DNA of 64,000 bases from Glycine soja (GCF_004193775.1 NC_041006.1:22521279-22585278), one strand, 5' to 3'; counted from the stretch's first letter, positions 33,170-45,184 are shown. Made by a program: numbers and translations. Notes: generated by a model not told the origin, from the sequence alone.

Positions 33170-34807
33170 TGTTCGCTCCCCACTGCAGTTACTTTTTGTG
33201 CATAAATGTCTCAGGGAATTTTCAATGGGGAGTTTTCTCACCGGAAAGCACACCGGGTCGTCAAGTATTTAAAATTAAAACGGATGAATCTGAGTATCAA
33301 ACACAGGGAACTAATGTTAGCCTGAATTAAGTTCATAATCGAAGCATTGTTGAGAGAACATGTATAAGTGATAAATTCAAACAAAATTTAAACTAAACTT
33401 ATATGCTAAAAACTATCAAATGCAAGGTAAATAAAATGACAACAGTAGGTAGATATGTTGGGTCTTTCTAACAAACAAGCTAATGCATAGAAATATATTT
33501 CTCTAATCAATCGTGTTCTTGTGTTCTATGTTGTAGCCTAAATTACTAAACCCTCGATCCCTCGTCAGGCTGAATATCCAAGCTTCGTCCGTAGATCCCT
33601 CATGTAAGACTACACCCAATTTAGACAGCCCTCTTAGGTTTAGACTAACTTAAACTGAGTTTCGTCCGCAGATTCCTCATGTAAGACTAGACTTAGCTCA
33701 AGTAGCTTACTAAAGTTTAGCCTAATTTAGCCTAAGGTTCGTCCGTAGATCCCTCATGTAAGACTAGGCTTAAACTAAACAACATTATTGTAACAACATA
33801 ATTAAAACCAAAACATAACCCGCAGATCCCTCATGTAAGGCTAAGTTTCAATCCTGCTTCAATCAAGTTCTAAGGCAACAATACATTTTCCAATGCTAAA
33901 GTCACCTAACTGTGCACACAAATGGGTGATCAGACCAAAAGCATACAAACATTAAGCATTGAAGGAAGCATTGAACAAAGAAAACATAATCAATTAGATA
34001 TTAGGTATTTACATCAGTTGTTCATTAGAAATCCCCAACTAGGGTGTTTAGCCAACCATTACAAAGAAACCCTAACAACAAATGAGATTAAAAGCAGAGA
34101 ATAATGGTTCCTTACACAAGAAGGGGGATTCCTCCTCCTCTTCTTAGCATCTCAGACTCACTCTCTACTCAATAATCTCTCTCAAATGACAAAACTAGGC
34201 TTCAATGCACAAGCTACTCCTCTTTTATGCTTCTAGGGCTCTTTTCCCCAAATAGGCCTATGGCTGCTCTGGAATTTTTGTGCCCTGGCCGTCTGTAGAA
34301 GCTGTCATAAAAGTGGTACCCTAATTCTGCACAAGACAGGCTTTAAATAGGCTCTGAAATTGCGACGCTGCGCTTAGCGCCACCCTCACGCTTAGCGCGA
34401 GTAAGTGAAATTGGGCTTAGCGCCAGTCTCGAGCTTAGCCTGGCTTAAGGCACCTGCTGCACTTAGCGCACTGATCTTGCGCTTAGCGCAGGACTTTGAG
34501 GCTAATGCTCTGCCATATTCTCCTTTGTGCTAAGCGCGTTGAAGCTACGCTTAGCGGTGGATATGCGCTTAGCCCAACTGCTGAGCTTAGCCCAACTGCT
34601 ACATTTTGCAATTAAAACTTAGCCTCTTTTTCACCTGAAAATGCAAGATTTCATCATTAAATCCAATGGAAATGTTCTAGAGACAACATTAACCATAAAA
34701 CAAGATTTATTTACAAAAATCACTACAAAATAACCATAAATTGGGGAACTATACAAACTTTGGAAAATGATTTCTATACAAAAGTTAGTCGTATAAAGCG
34801 ACTAACA
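33170..34807 (-). repeat. 3' LTR of G3
   Basis: Read on the minus strand it starts TGTTAGTCGC at 34807, directly after a polypurine tract. The plus-strand left end is placed at TGTTCGCTCCCC (33170). It contains repeated 'cgtccgyagatccctcatgtaagact' segments (about 33588-33845) and GCGCTTAGCGC-type motifs (about 34370-34575). The partner LTR is not in the window, so both ends rest on motifs. Confidence 0.6.
34784..34806. repeat. Perfect hairpin at the terminus of the G3 LTR
   Basis: GTTAGTC and GACTAAC with one further complementary base each (GTTAGTCG/CGACTAAC) surround a 7-base loop, and the hairpin ends one base before the LTR edge. LTR termini are the integrase recognition sites. Confidence 0.7.
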
Positions 34808-34822
34808 ACTCCCCCAAATTTA
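34808..34822 (-). promoter_or_regulatory. Polypurine tract of G3, with two further copies
   Basis: On the minus strand, AAATTTGGGGGAGT abuts the LTR. The same AAATTTGGGGGAGG core recurs at about 35491-35504 and 35528-35541, 37 bp apart, each in a 'cctcccccaaatttgggacaaa' context on the plus strand. Confidence 0.7.
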
Positions 34823-36215
34823 CAATTTTGCTTGTCCTCAAGCAAAGAAAGAACATTTCACTTGTCCTCAAGTGACAAAGACAGTGGCCAAACAAAAGAA
34901 AATGGTGTTTGATTCATCAAGGACATCAACCATATGAACTGAATATCATGGAATGCTCAAATCAATCACTTCTCACAAGAATGAAGCTTTTCAAAGATAG
35001 GAGCACAAGTATTAGAGTCACAGCTGAAATAAGCTAGTACGCATGATAGAAATCAAGGAAGGATCATCAACCAAAACCTCACAGTCATTGTTTCACTCAA
35101 ACTTAAGTGTTTAGGCTTATTCCATCATAAACAACCAACACAAGTTCCAACCTTTGCATTTCATCTCCTATCATACAACAATGAACACAAAAAAATGAAT
35201 CCGAAGGACTTTCTAGGCTTGTAATGGGGTTAGGCTGCCAACAATTCATGATTTTTCTAGGATTCAAAAGCTTAGGTTCTAGGAGAGCATTTATCCATAG
35301 AATAACCTTCACTTTTTCATTCATTCCTTCCCCATACTTGCCCTTTTTTCTTAGGGACTTAGCTTCCATACCTGAAATTTTAGCATAAACACTTATTAAC
35401 TTCATTTATACTTATAGTTTTTTTTAACACAAAAAATATAAACAATGTGTATATACTATTTTCTTTAACCATTTCAATCCTTTCCCAGTGCCTCCCCCAA
35501 ATTTGGGACAAATTTACCTTGATAATACCTCCCCCAAATTTGGGACAAATTTTCCTTGAACCATCTTCTGTGGATGATGCTCTCCTACAACCTAAAATAA
35601 GGTAGCAGAAGATACAATTGAATAGGCTTGAGGTTCAATCAATCAATCAATTCATTCAGCTCAAACTGGGTGCAAGGGATAATTCATTCAATCACAAGGT
35701 TAGCTTTTTGGCTATGTAGCTATTCATAATCAAACATGGCCTTCATCATTCTCAAGTTCATTCATCCAATTCATACTTCAAAGATTCACGCAAAAATGAG
35801 CACTAAATGATAGTCATTTCTCTCAAAATTTTAAAGATCACACTCTCACCGAGATACAGTTAATGCATTCCTTCTCAATCAATCTGACAATCGACTAACA
35901 TTTTCAGACATAATTCCAATCATATGCTCATTCTCTTCTAATGATGAAAAACTTGATCAAAACAATCATCCAATCATCCCAATCCATTCAATTCAAACAT
36001 TTGCTCAATCAAATCATTTTCAAACACTCATTTCATATCAAACAAACCACTGCACATAATGTTCAATCAATTCACTGTTCAATTAAGCTTTTTGTACAAG
36101 CACACAAACAACTATGCTACTGAAATTAAAATGTTGAAATATAAAAGTTGAAATTTAAATGGCATTAAGCATAAAATAACTAAAATAAAACTAAAGTGTT
36201 CATAATGCAAAAAAT
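34823..36215 (-). other. 3' untranslated region of G3
   Basis: AT-rich and mostly non-coding. Apart from the two extra polypurine cores at about 35491 and 35528 I see no gene. The ORF of about 100 residues at 35103-35405 has no recognisable domain. Confidence 0.5.
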
Positions 36216-37601
36216 TTAAACGTCCTGCTCCTCCTGTGGCTGGTCTTCATTAAGATCCAATGCTGATGATGGCTGAGTCTCCTCAGGAGTAGGTGCAGAT
36301 GGTGGAGATGGTTGAGGGGTCTGAGCTGAAATGCTCTCCTCCTCTGCTGCTGCTGGTGTTGTGGGCTCCTCAGTCACAGGCTCCTGGGCTGTGGAGGCCC
36401 CACCCCTTCCAGAGGAAGAAGGCTGGTCTCCTGGCCAGGCCACCTATGCGCAAACTCCTCCATGCTCATAATGGAGGTCAAGCCCAAGCCCTGAAGGCTC
36501 TGCATGATGATGGACTGCCCTCTATGGATGCTCTGGAGCATGGAGTGAAGCATCTGAGGAGTGAAAATAAAATCTACTAGACTTGTAGAAAGAGGAGCTG
36601 GTAGTGGTATCTGTGTGGGTGCAGGAGGAATCACTGGGATCTCTATGGAGGAAGAAGGAGGAAGTGTAGAAGAAGAGGGTGTTGGTGCCTTTGATGGCTC
36701 TATGGAAGGGGCTAGCCTCAAATCTCTTCCCTCTGGCCTTCCTGGGTCCTCTGAAAGTTACTGTTGGATCATCAAGATTCCAACAGTTCTCCTTAATATA
36801 AGCCAAATTAATGGCAGGACTCAGGCTCTCCAAGGATCTAGAGTCAGACTGAACTCCCCTAGCCTTACATAAAGATGTAATCAAGGCTGGGAATCCAAGT
36901 CTGGATGTATCATTCTGAGCAGTGAGGGAAATCTGGTGGGAAATGAGGTACCTCATATTCATATCCATCTTCATAATAATGCCATAAATGAGTTTGGCCT
37001 TGTCATGAGTGACATCATAAGTGTGGGAGGTGGGAATCAAGTTGGAGAAGGAAAGAACACTCCATGTCTGAGCTAAGGTGGTCATGTTATTCCTCAAAAT
37101 CTTCAGGGGCTGCCCATCAGCATTAAGCTCGAATCCCCTCCCCGGGATACAGAGCTTAGCAGCCAACTCCTGAGGATCAGGCCTCAGGAGTGCAAATCTG
37201 GAATAAGCACAGAGTGATTCCCCCTCTTCCACAACAACAGGGGTCTTCAAGAAAGTATTAAGCGTATCCTCATCAAATTTAATCAGATGACCTCTCACCC
37301 TCACCTACTTAGGTGATTTGTCCTCAGGGTCATAGAGGTTGACGTAGAATTCCTTCACAATGGCAACATCAATGTTTCCATCCCTAAAGTCAGTCAACTC
37401 CTCATCCTAGTGGCATCTTTCGAGTTCCTCCTTGAACTCATCGAACTCTGTATAATAAACCACAATGTTCCTCTCTGGCAAAAGCTTCCTAGGCACAATA
37501 ATGTCTGTATATCTTTCCCAAGCCTATTGGGAAGTAAATCTTGATCTGTCAAATCTAACTTGGGTGGGTGTAGATGGCGCCTTTCTTTTCCTGGAAGCCA
37601 T
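36216..37601 (-). pseudogene. G3 ORF of the plant transposon-protein type, relative of Ogre ORF3
   Basis: The minus-strand frame starts at an ATG at 37599-37601 (MASRKRKAPST), with a basic N-terminus like Ogre ORF3. It runs through FYVNLYD (about 37340), VRGHLIKFDEDTLNTFL and CIPGRGF, then RNNMTTLAQTW and RLGFPALITSLC, to a Pro/Ser/Glu-rich tail with VAWPGDQP and an acidic end at 36216. Each of these blocks has a counterpart in the same order in Ogre1 ORF3 (FYANAW, VRGQWIPFD, CIPG, TNMTTLTQIW, ALGFPALITGLC, VAWPGDWP). Stops (near 37308 and 37410) and frameshifts (near 36720 and 36440) break it. Function is unknown. It is the only ORF between gag-pro and LTR in G3, where pol would be expected first. 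Confidence 0.72.
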
Positions 37602-37699
37602 CTACAAAATATAAGACAAAACAAACAAGATTAGCACAAGTTTATTCTCAAGAAAACAGAATAATTAAACTGAAAATAGAGCTGGGGCGCACCTTATGA

Positions 37700-39165
37700 A
37701 ATTAACACAAGCGCTAAGTGCCAGCTTGCTACGCTTAGCTCGAAGACATATAAAACATTTTTTTTCTGCAGAATAGGCTTAGCGCACAGGGGCGCTTAGC
37801 CTAAGTCTACAATTTTTAGAAACAGTAGAGGACTGGGGCTTAGCGCCACATGCTGGCGCTTAGCTCAGCCTCAACAGAGAGACATTGAGGCTTAGTGCAA
37901 AGGCGCGCTTAACCTTATTACAAAGGTTAAAGAAACAGAACCTAAGTGGCGCTTAGCTCAGCAAGCTGGGCTTAGTGCCTGAACTACACTGGGTATCTAA
38001 GTATACCATTAAGGCTTAGCGCACAGGCGTGCTTAGCGTCTGCATCATTTTGGTTCAACAGCTAAGATGAACATGCTTAGCGCGACATGGTCCGCTTAGC
38101 ACGATCATCAGAAATCTGAAAGATTTTAATAGTTGTGATGGACAGGCTAAGCACAGCAGGCACGCTTAGCGCGTTCATTGCGAATCCCAGAAGATACTCA
38201 GGGGTTTTCACCCCTTTTTTAACCATATTGCCCCTAATGGGCTTCTAAACTACCTAAGGTCCTAAAATACCTAACCCTAAACTAAGTAACTTAACCTAAT
38301 AGCAATGCTAACTAAGAAAACATAAATCCTCTATCCTAAGGTGTGAAGAATGAAATACAAAGCAAAAGAAATCAAGAGACTTACTTGGACTGTGTAATGC
38401 AGAGTATGAAGAAGCAAGGGATGCAGAGGATCAACAAGCACGAAGCAGAAATAGAAATACTCAGGGGTGAGAGAGTGCAAAGGTTTGGGTGCCAAGGTAG
38501 CAACCCAAGTGCCTTTGCCTCTACTTTTTAAAAACTGAAATTCGTATGGCGCGCTTAGCGTGCCAACATGACGTTTGAGTTTAAAACACTGGCGCTTAGC
38601 CTAGCCTCGCACTAAGCCCAACTTGAAGTTGTAACTTCCAGTAAGCATTTGGGGCTTAGCGCAGCAGCGGCGCTTAGCGCTTTCTGCAACACCAAAAATA
38701 TTTCTGCAACATGCGCTTAGACTGAGATGCGAGGCTTAGCGTACATCAAGCTTCAACTTACAGTGAGTGATTCAGGCTTAGCACCACTACATGCGCTAAG
38801 TGCACTCAATGACTTCAAAATAGAATGATGTTGGCGCTTAGCGAACCCTTCCCCGCTAAGCCCAGCTTGATAGCTCATTTTACAGAATGAATCTAGGGCT
38901 TAGCGTAGGATGGCGCGCTTAGCAAAGCTATAATAAATTTTCACAGAGAGGAAGTGGCACTTAGCGCATCATCCCCGCTAAGCCCACTGCTTAAGGTGCA
39001 ACTTACAGTGAAGATGTTGGTCTTAGCACAACGATGTGCACTTAGTTGAACCATTCAACAATTCAATCAGGGGTCTTTGTGCTTAGCGCGAGCAAGCTCG
39101 ACTTAGCGCGTGAAGAGATGGCGCTTAGCTCAAGGTTTGCGCTTAGCGGATAAGCAATCTAAAAA
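37700..39165. repeat. Array of paired GCGCTTAGCGC-type motifs in G3
   Basis: About eighteen pairs of GCGCTTAGC/GCTAAGCGC-like motifs occur between 37712 and 39152, mostly 17-20 bp apart within a pair and about 55-90 bp between pairs. Examples lie near 37770, 37836, 38013, 38071, 38654, 38826, 38896 and 39076. Similar motifs are in the G3 LTR (34370-34575). The region has no ORF and no sequence similarity between pairs beyond the motifs and some 'cagaaa/cttaca' filler. Confidence 0.8.
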
Positions 39166-39374
39166 TTTTCTAGTCATTTTCTACTTATCTCTTGATACAT
39201 AATTTTAACAACCCTTTTTGTTCATTACTAAACAAGATGAAGTCAATCACAATCACAAACAAGATGTCCTAACTACATGCAAGAAATAAAAATAAAGATA
39301 GAGAAGGGAAAGAAAAGCTGGGTTGCCTCCCAGTAAGCGCTTCTTTAACATCATTAGCTTGACACATCATCCTA

Positions 39375-41257
39375 TTATCCAGGATCCAATAATGTTCCCA
39401 CTTCAAGGACCTTTTTCTCAGGTGTTCTTTCCTCCATCACATGAACTTTAAAACAAACATTCCAGTCAGGTGGCTCTTTATCTTCATGAAATAAATCAAA
39501 GCTGATTTTCTGATCTTCTATGCCCATTTGCAACATCTTCTTTCCCATATTTACTACACAGCTTGTAGTAGACATGAATGGGCGACCAAGAATGAGAGGA
39601 ATATCAGCGTCCTCTTCTATGTCTATCACAACAAAATCAGCTGGGAATATAAGGTGTTTCACCTTCACCAAAACATCTCCAATCACTCCATATGGTCTTG
39701 CGATGGAACGATCAACTAACTAGAGGGTCATGCGTGTAGGTATTATCTCTATCTCCCTAAGTCACCGACACATGGAAATAGGCATTAAGTTGATATTAGC
39801 TCCCAAGTCTATGAGAGCTTTTCCTACAGCAACATCACCAATGGAACACGGTATCGTGACAACTCCAGGATCTTTGTGCTTAGGTGGAAGAATGCGTTGA
39901 ATCATAGCACTACAATTGCCTTCCACCATAATTCTGTCACTGTGGATGTACCGGTTCTTCTTTGTCAGCATATCTTTTAAAAATTTGGCATAGAGTGGCA
40001 TCTTTTGAAGTGTTTCTCCAAAGGGTAAAGTAATTTTCAGTTTCTTGAAGATATCAAGAAATCTGGACAAATGTCTTTCTTTCTCTTTCCGGGAAGGTAC
40101 CAAAGGATAAGGTACTTCCTTGCCTTCATTTGGAGTAGTATCCTTCTTCTTGTCCATGTTTGCCTCACTCTTGCCTTTCCTCAACTCATCATCAACAACT
40201 TTCTCTTTTTGTTTTTTCATTTTTCAACTTTTTTTCTTTTTCTTTTTCTTCTTCTTTTCTTCTTTCTTTTTCTTTCTCTTTTATTGGTGTCTCTTCTTCC
40301 TTGTCATCTTCAGTCTCCTCATTAATCTCTTCAAGTTCTACAAAATCAGAAACAGGCTCAAGTGCTGGCTTAGGTGCCAGCTGCTGTTTATGTTCCTCCA
40401 TCTTCTTTCCAGCTTCACTATCATCTCTTTGGATGGCCATTCTACTTCTAGTCATCACAGCTTTACATTCCTCCTTGGGATTTTTCTCTGTATTAGCTGT
40501 AAAACTGCTTGATGATCTATCCGCCAATTGCTTTGCAAGCTGTTCCACTTGGACCTCAAGATTCCTTATGGCAAACTATGTGCTCTTCTGATTGGACATA
40601 GAAGCTTGCATAAACTGAGCTAAAGTCTCTTCTAGCTTTGTTGTGCGATCATAGAGACTAGGCCCTTGTTGTGGTGGCCTTGTGGATGGTTCACCTTGAT
40701 CTCTGTTGAATAGATTTCTAGGGTGGTTCCTCCATTGTCTCTGCTGTTGATTATATTCCTAGCCATGTTGGAATCCAGAAAATCCTTCTACATTGAAATT
40801 GTTCCTGGGCTAATTTCCCATGTAATTGACTTCATGAGTGGGGGGTTCTTCAATAGGAATGCAGCATCTAGATTCATGAGATCCTCCACAAATGGTACAT
40901 CCTACAACCTGCAAAACAGAAGCATGTGAAGTATGTGCAGAATGAATTTGAGTTGGCAACTTAGTGTTTCAGTCAAGGTTTCCAATTGCTTAGACAACAA
41001 TTTTTTTGTGCCAACAATGCATCTTGGGAGGTCAACTCAAATAAACTCTTTTTGGTGGGAATGTGAGCCCTATCTCTCAAAATAGCAATGTCGCTTGTAG
41101 CCATATTTTCAATGAGATACATCGCTTCTTCAGGGGTCTTCAATTTGATTTTCCCACCTGTAGAAGCGTCTAATAGCTGTTTGGACTACGGTCTTAACCT
41201 ATCTATAAAGATATTGAGCTGTATCAGTTCTGAGAATCCATTAGTGGGAGTCTTTCT
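39375..41257 (-). pseudogene. G3 gag-protease, Athila type, broken and truncated at the N-terminus
   Basis: From 41257 downwards the minus strand encodes part of gag (a region around 40860 with CxxC..H-like zinc residues, then EQLAKQLADR and a Lys/Glu-rich stretch near 40200-40300). It continues into the protease with ALIDLGANINLMP (about 39790-39830) and VPLILGRPF-like DIPLILGRPF (about 39580-39610). Stops and frameshifts separate 41088-40600, 40548-40192, 40220-39762 and 39686-39375. The DLGA protease motif and the IFPADFVVIDIEED block are typical of Athila-type gypsy elements. Gag is cut at 41257 by C2. Confidence 0.8.
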
Positions 41258-42963
41258 TGTAGAAGCAAAGCTTCATGATAAATCAAAGGTGATTCAAAGG
41301 TGTTTTGATGATAACAATGATGATAACAAAAGATGATGACAAAGGTGATGACAAAAAGCTCAAAGATCAATCAAAGAACAACTCAAGTGAATCAAAGATC
41401 AATCAAAGAACAACTCAAGTGAATCAAGAACAATTCAAGAGTTCAAGATAAGAATCAAGAAGAATTCAAGACTCAAGAAGAAAGTTTAGAGTCAAGAATC
41501 AAGATTCAAGGTTCAAGATCTCAAGAATCAAGATCAAGATTCAAGACTCAAGATTCAAGAATCAAGAGAAGGCTTAATCATGATAAGTATGAAAAGTTTT
41601 TCTCCAAAATTGAGTAGCACATGATTTTTCTCAAAACATGTTTACCAAAGAGTTTTTACTCTCTGGTAATCGATTACCAGATTGTTGTAATCGATTACCA
41701 GTAGCAAAATTGTTTTGAAAAAGTTTTCAAATTGAATTTACAACGTTCCAATTAATTTCAAAAAGCTGTAATCAATTACAATGTTTTGGTAATTGATTAC
41801 TAGTGCCTTTGAACGTTGAAATTCATATTCAAATGTGAAGAGTCACATCCTTTCACATAAAAGCTTTGTGTAATCGATTACACTGATTTGGTAATCGATT
41901 ACCAGTGATTGTTTCTGAATAAAATCAAAAGATGTAACTCTTCAAATGGTTTTTGACTTTTTCAAATTGGTTTTAAGTTTTTCTAAAAGTTATAACCCTT
42001 CTAAATGGTCCTCTAGACCAGACATGAAGGGTCTATAAAAGCAAGGCTTTGATTTGCTTTTCAAGACACAATTTTCAATCAAATACAATCCTTTACAAGC
42101 CTTGAATCTCTTTGAACTTCTTCTTCTTCTTTGTGCCAAAAGCTTTCCAAAGTTTTCTGCTTTTTTAAACCTTGAAAACTTGTGTTATTCATCTTTTCAT
42201 TCTCTTCTCCCTTTGCCAAAAAGAATTCGCCAAGGACTAACCGCCTGAATTCTTTTTGTCTCTCTTCTCCCTTTTCCAAAAGAACGAAGGACTAACCGCC
42301 TGAATTCTTTTGTGTCTCCCTTCTCCCTTGTCAAAGAATTCAAAAATGACACTGTCTGAGAATTCTTTTGATTCTTCCCTTTCCCTAATACAAAAGTGTT
42401 CAAAGGACTAACCGCCTGAGAATTCTTTTGTATCCCCATTCACAAAGTATCAAAGGTTGAACCACCTGAGATCTTTGTCTTAACACATTGGAGGGTACAT
42501 CCTTTGTGGTACAAGTAGAGGGTACATCTACTTGGGTTGTTGACTGAGAACAAGAGAGGGTACATCTCTTGTGGATCAGTTCTAGTGGAGGGTACATCCA
42601 CTAGGTTCAAAGAGAACAAGGGAGGGTACATACCTTGTGGATCTTTGCTTGTAAAAGGATTTTTACAAGGTTGGAAAAGAAATCTCGAGGACCGCAAGTC
42701 GCTTGGGGACTGGATGTAGGCATGGGTTGTTGTTGAACCAGTATAAAAGCTCTTGTGTGTTTGTCTCCTTCTTCCCTACTCTTTTAATTTCTGCTATGCA
42801 TTTTAATTCCCGCTTTTACTTTTGGTTAAGTTTCTTTTCTACTCTTTATTTACTTAACAACATAGTAAAATCCTTAGAAGAGTAATGTTTAAATTAGTAA
42901 AGGTTTAGGAATAATTAATTCAACCCCCCCTTCTTAATTATTTTGAGGCCACTTGATCCAACA
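41258..42963 (+). repeat. 5' LTR of C2 (1,706 bp)
   Basis: It starts TGTAGAAGCAAAGC and ends TTGATCCAACA, directly followed by the primer site. It contains TCAAGA-rich low-complexity repeats (41440-41575), GTAATCGATTAC pairs (41666/41687 and 41870/41891, 21 bp apart), a TATA box at 42034-42040, and five GAGGGTACATC repeats at about 42492-42632. Confidence 0.9.
42034..42040 (+). promoter_or_regulatory. TATA box in the C2 LTR
   Basis: TATAAAA lies in 'gggtctataaaagcaagg'. The 3' LTR keeps it at 46145-46151. Confidence 0.7.
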
Positions 42964-42965
42964 AG

Positions 42966-42977
42966 TGGTATCAGAGC
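42966..42977 (+). promoter_or_regulatory. Primer binding site of C2 (initiator tRNA-Met type)
   Basis: TGGTATCAGAGC starts two bases after the LTR, the same site as in C1. Confidence 0.9.
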
Positions 42978-43029
42978 ACGTATCCTGTAGAAAATTTAAC
43001 AACTTCAAGATTAATGGCCTCTTTAGATT

Positions 43030-43263
43030 CTTTGTTTTTCAAAAGTATTTTCAAGAATAGGTTATTCCAAGATCATGATGAACACCAAGTCAACTTGTGT
43101 CTCATGACAAAATCTCATGATAATTACAAAGAAGAATCTGTTAGGAATAAGTGATACATCGATAGTGGATGTTCCAAGCATATGATGGGAGATGTATCCA
43201 AGTTTACAATCATTTCCCCCAAGAAAAGTGGACATGTTACAGACAGCGACAACAATATTAGTA
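43030..43263 (+). pseudogene. C2 remnant of gag C-terminus and protease start
   Basis: Plus-strand codons near 43155-43263 read [10 protein letters not shown] and then ISPKKSGHV, the same protease start as C1 (with a stop at the position before Tyr). Upstream codons resemble a degenerate gag tail. The similarity to C1 stops at about 43263. Confidence 0.75.
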
Positions 43264-44460
43264 AAATCTCAAAAAAGAGGTACCATCTAAGCCATCTCTA
43301 TGAATTAAGGTATGATTAGTATTTTCAGTTAAGTTATTTTTGTGGTTAATAGAAAATAATTGTTGAAAATTATTTGATTGTGTTTACAATGTTTAGTTAA
43401 TTATATTTAGTTTTAATTTTGAATATATATGATTAATTGAATTTTGTTTGAATTGATTAATGCTTGAATTGCTTATATTTTGTTTGTTTTGACATGATTG
43501 ATTTTTTTGTCTTTGGTAATTGTGTCCAATTTTTAGAAGTTTGAAAATAAAAATTTGGAAGTTATTGGAAGTTTGAAAACTAAAATTTGGAAGTTGAAAA
43601 TGGAAGTTACTAGAAATTGAAAGTTGAAAATGGAAGTTGAAAATTAGAAGTGGAAGTTATTGGAAGTTGGAAGTTAAAATTTGAAATTTGAAATTTAATA
43701 TTTGAAATTTGAAATTGTAATTTAAAACATTTGAAATTTGATTTTTTTTTGAAAGTATTGTGTATAGTTAGTTGATTTTTAATTAAATTTAATTAATTTG
43801 AAATGATTGATGATTGATTGTTCTTGAAAGCTATTATGATTTTTTATATTTAAAAGTTATGTTGATTATTTTGATAATATATATTTTTAAAATAATTATG
43901 CATGATTTTTGATGTAATATGTGATTAGTCATTTATGAATGGTTATGTATGATTTTATATCTCTTGTATGATTCTTTCATATTTTTTAATATGACATGAG
44001 AATTACTTGCTTAAAGTTCATTCATAAAGTTTTTCAAAATCCATTATATTATATTTATTTATTTTTATATAAGAATTTTCATATATAAAGTATCTTTTTT
44101 ATTCTGAAAAATGTGTTATCAAGCATGAGTATGATAAAGATATTGAGCATGTGATTACATGATTGATTGAGTTCTTTGAACTTTCTAAGTTTTTAAATTA
44201 CCTTTAACAAATCTGAATGTTTGATAATGCCTGTGATCTATATCATTCAATCCTTGAATAATTATTGTTTGATATGTTTGAATTACTTGATTGATTGTTC
44301 AAAATATTTTTTTATGCTTTTCAAAATTATTATATTGTATTTCAAATAAAATTATTTTGATATGATAGAACCTTCTATGTTAATAAAAATTCATCTTGGT
44401 AAGTGTTGGTAGTCAATTAGCACTTAGTCTTAGGAAAAAGGTGACTGTTTTAAAAAAAAA
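43264..44460 (+). other. AT-rich filler between the C2 coding remnants
   Basis: No ORF is supported. The stretch 43545-43750 is a low-complexity series of 'ttgaaatttg' and 'ggaagttggaagtt' repeats. This filler replaces the integrase and RT of a full element. Confidence 0.6.
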
Positions 44461-44577
44461 ATTGTAGATACTAAAAACCAACTTGCAGACATCTTCACTA
44501 AACCACTAACCAAAGACTCTTTCTACACCATTAGAAGAGAATTAGGACTTCTAGATGCAAGTGACTTAGACAAATGA
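44461..44577 (+). pseudogene. C2 remnant of the RNase H C-terminus
   Basis: It encodes VDTKNQLADIFTKPL and then RRELGLLDASDLDK before a TGA at 44575-44577, nearly identical to the end of C1 pol (4819-4930). The natural stop codon is retained. Confidence 0.85.
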
Positions 44578-45184
44578 TTTATGTTTTGATGACTTATGAC
44601 TTATTTGTTATTTATGCACATATGCTTCTATTATAATGTGAGGATAATTTATTATCTTGTTTGATTTCTATAAGCTTCTCTCTTTTCTTGTTTAATTATT
44701 ATATTTTGTTTTTAAGTCTTGTATTTAGCTGTTTTTATGACATTTGAATACTTAGTATTTCTTTAATTATTTGATTAGTATGACTGAACATGATGATTAT
44801 ATTTACTTGCTCTTGGGTGTTTATGGTTATGAAGTTTTAAACTTAATTATTTTGATGATATATGACTAGAGGTATGCACTTTTATTTGGTTATTATGAAT
44901 GACTTTTTGGATTATATGACATTCTATGAAGTATTATCTTTCTAAGATTGATGAATGGTTAAGATATCTTGTTTGATTGTTTTTCTATTCTTGTGTATGT
45001 CAATTATGTATGGTTTTTATATTTCTTAAACTTTCTAAGTTTGATGAATGGTTAAAATATCTTGCTTAATTGTTTTCTGTTCTCTTGTATGATTAGTTTA
45101 TATTTTTTCCATGATTGTTGTGTGAATGACTAGTTGTATTTGTATGTTTCATACTTGTTACGCACTTTGGCTTTTTGTTGATGC
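44578..45184 (+). other. 3' untranslated region of C2
   Basis: AT-rich, with repeated 'aaactttctaagtttgatgaatggttaa' segments near 44935-45060. No gene is seen. Confidence 0.5.

Larger units (their letters stand above)
33170..41257 (-). mobile_element. Athila-type gypsy element G3 without polymerase, truncated by C2
   Basis: On the minus strand, gag and protease (39375-41257) are followed by a GCGCTTAGCGC-rich region, an ORF of the plant transposon-protein type, a polypurine tract and an LTR. No RT, RNase H or integrase is visible between protease and LTR, so this looks like a non-autonomous derivative. Its 5' LTR and gag start lie beyond the C2/Ogre2 insertions, outside the window. The outer boundary at 33170 is a best estimate from the TG end and the abrupt end of the chromovirus fragment. 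Confidence 0.65.

Noticed and set aside
42054..42885. Several ORFs of 60-85 codons on both strands in the C2 LTR
   Set aside because: They lie in the untranslated LTR sequence, recur in the 3' LTR with frame-changing 57-bp units, and have low complexity.
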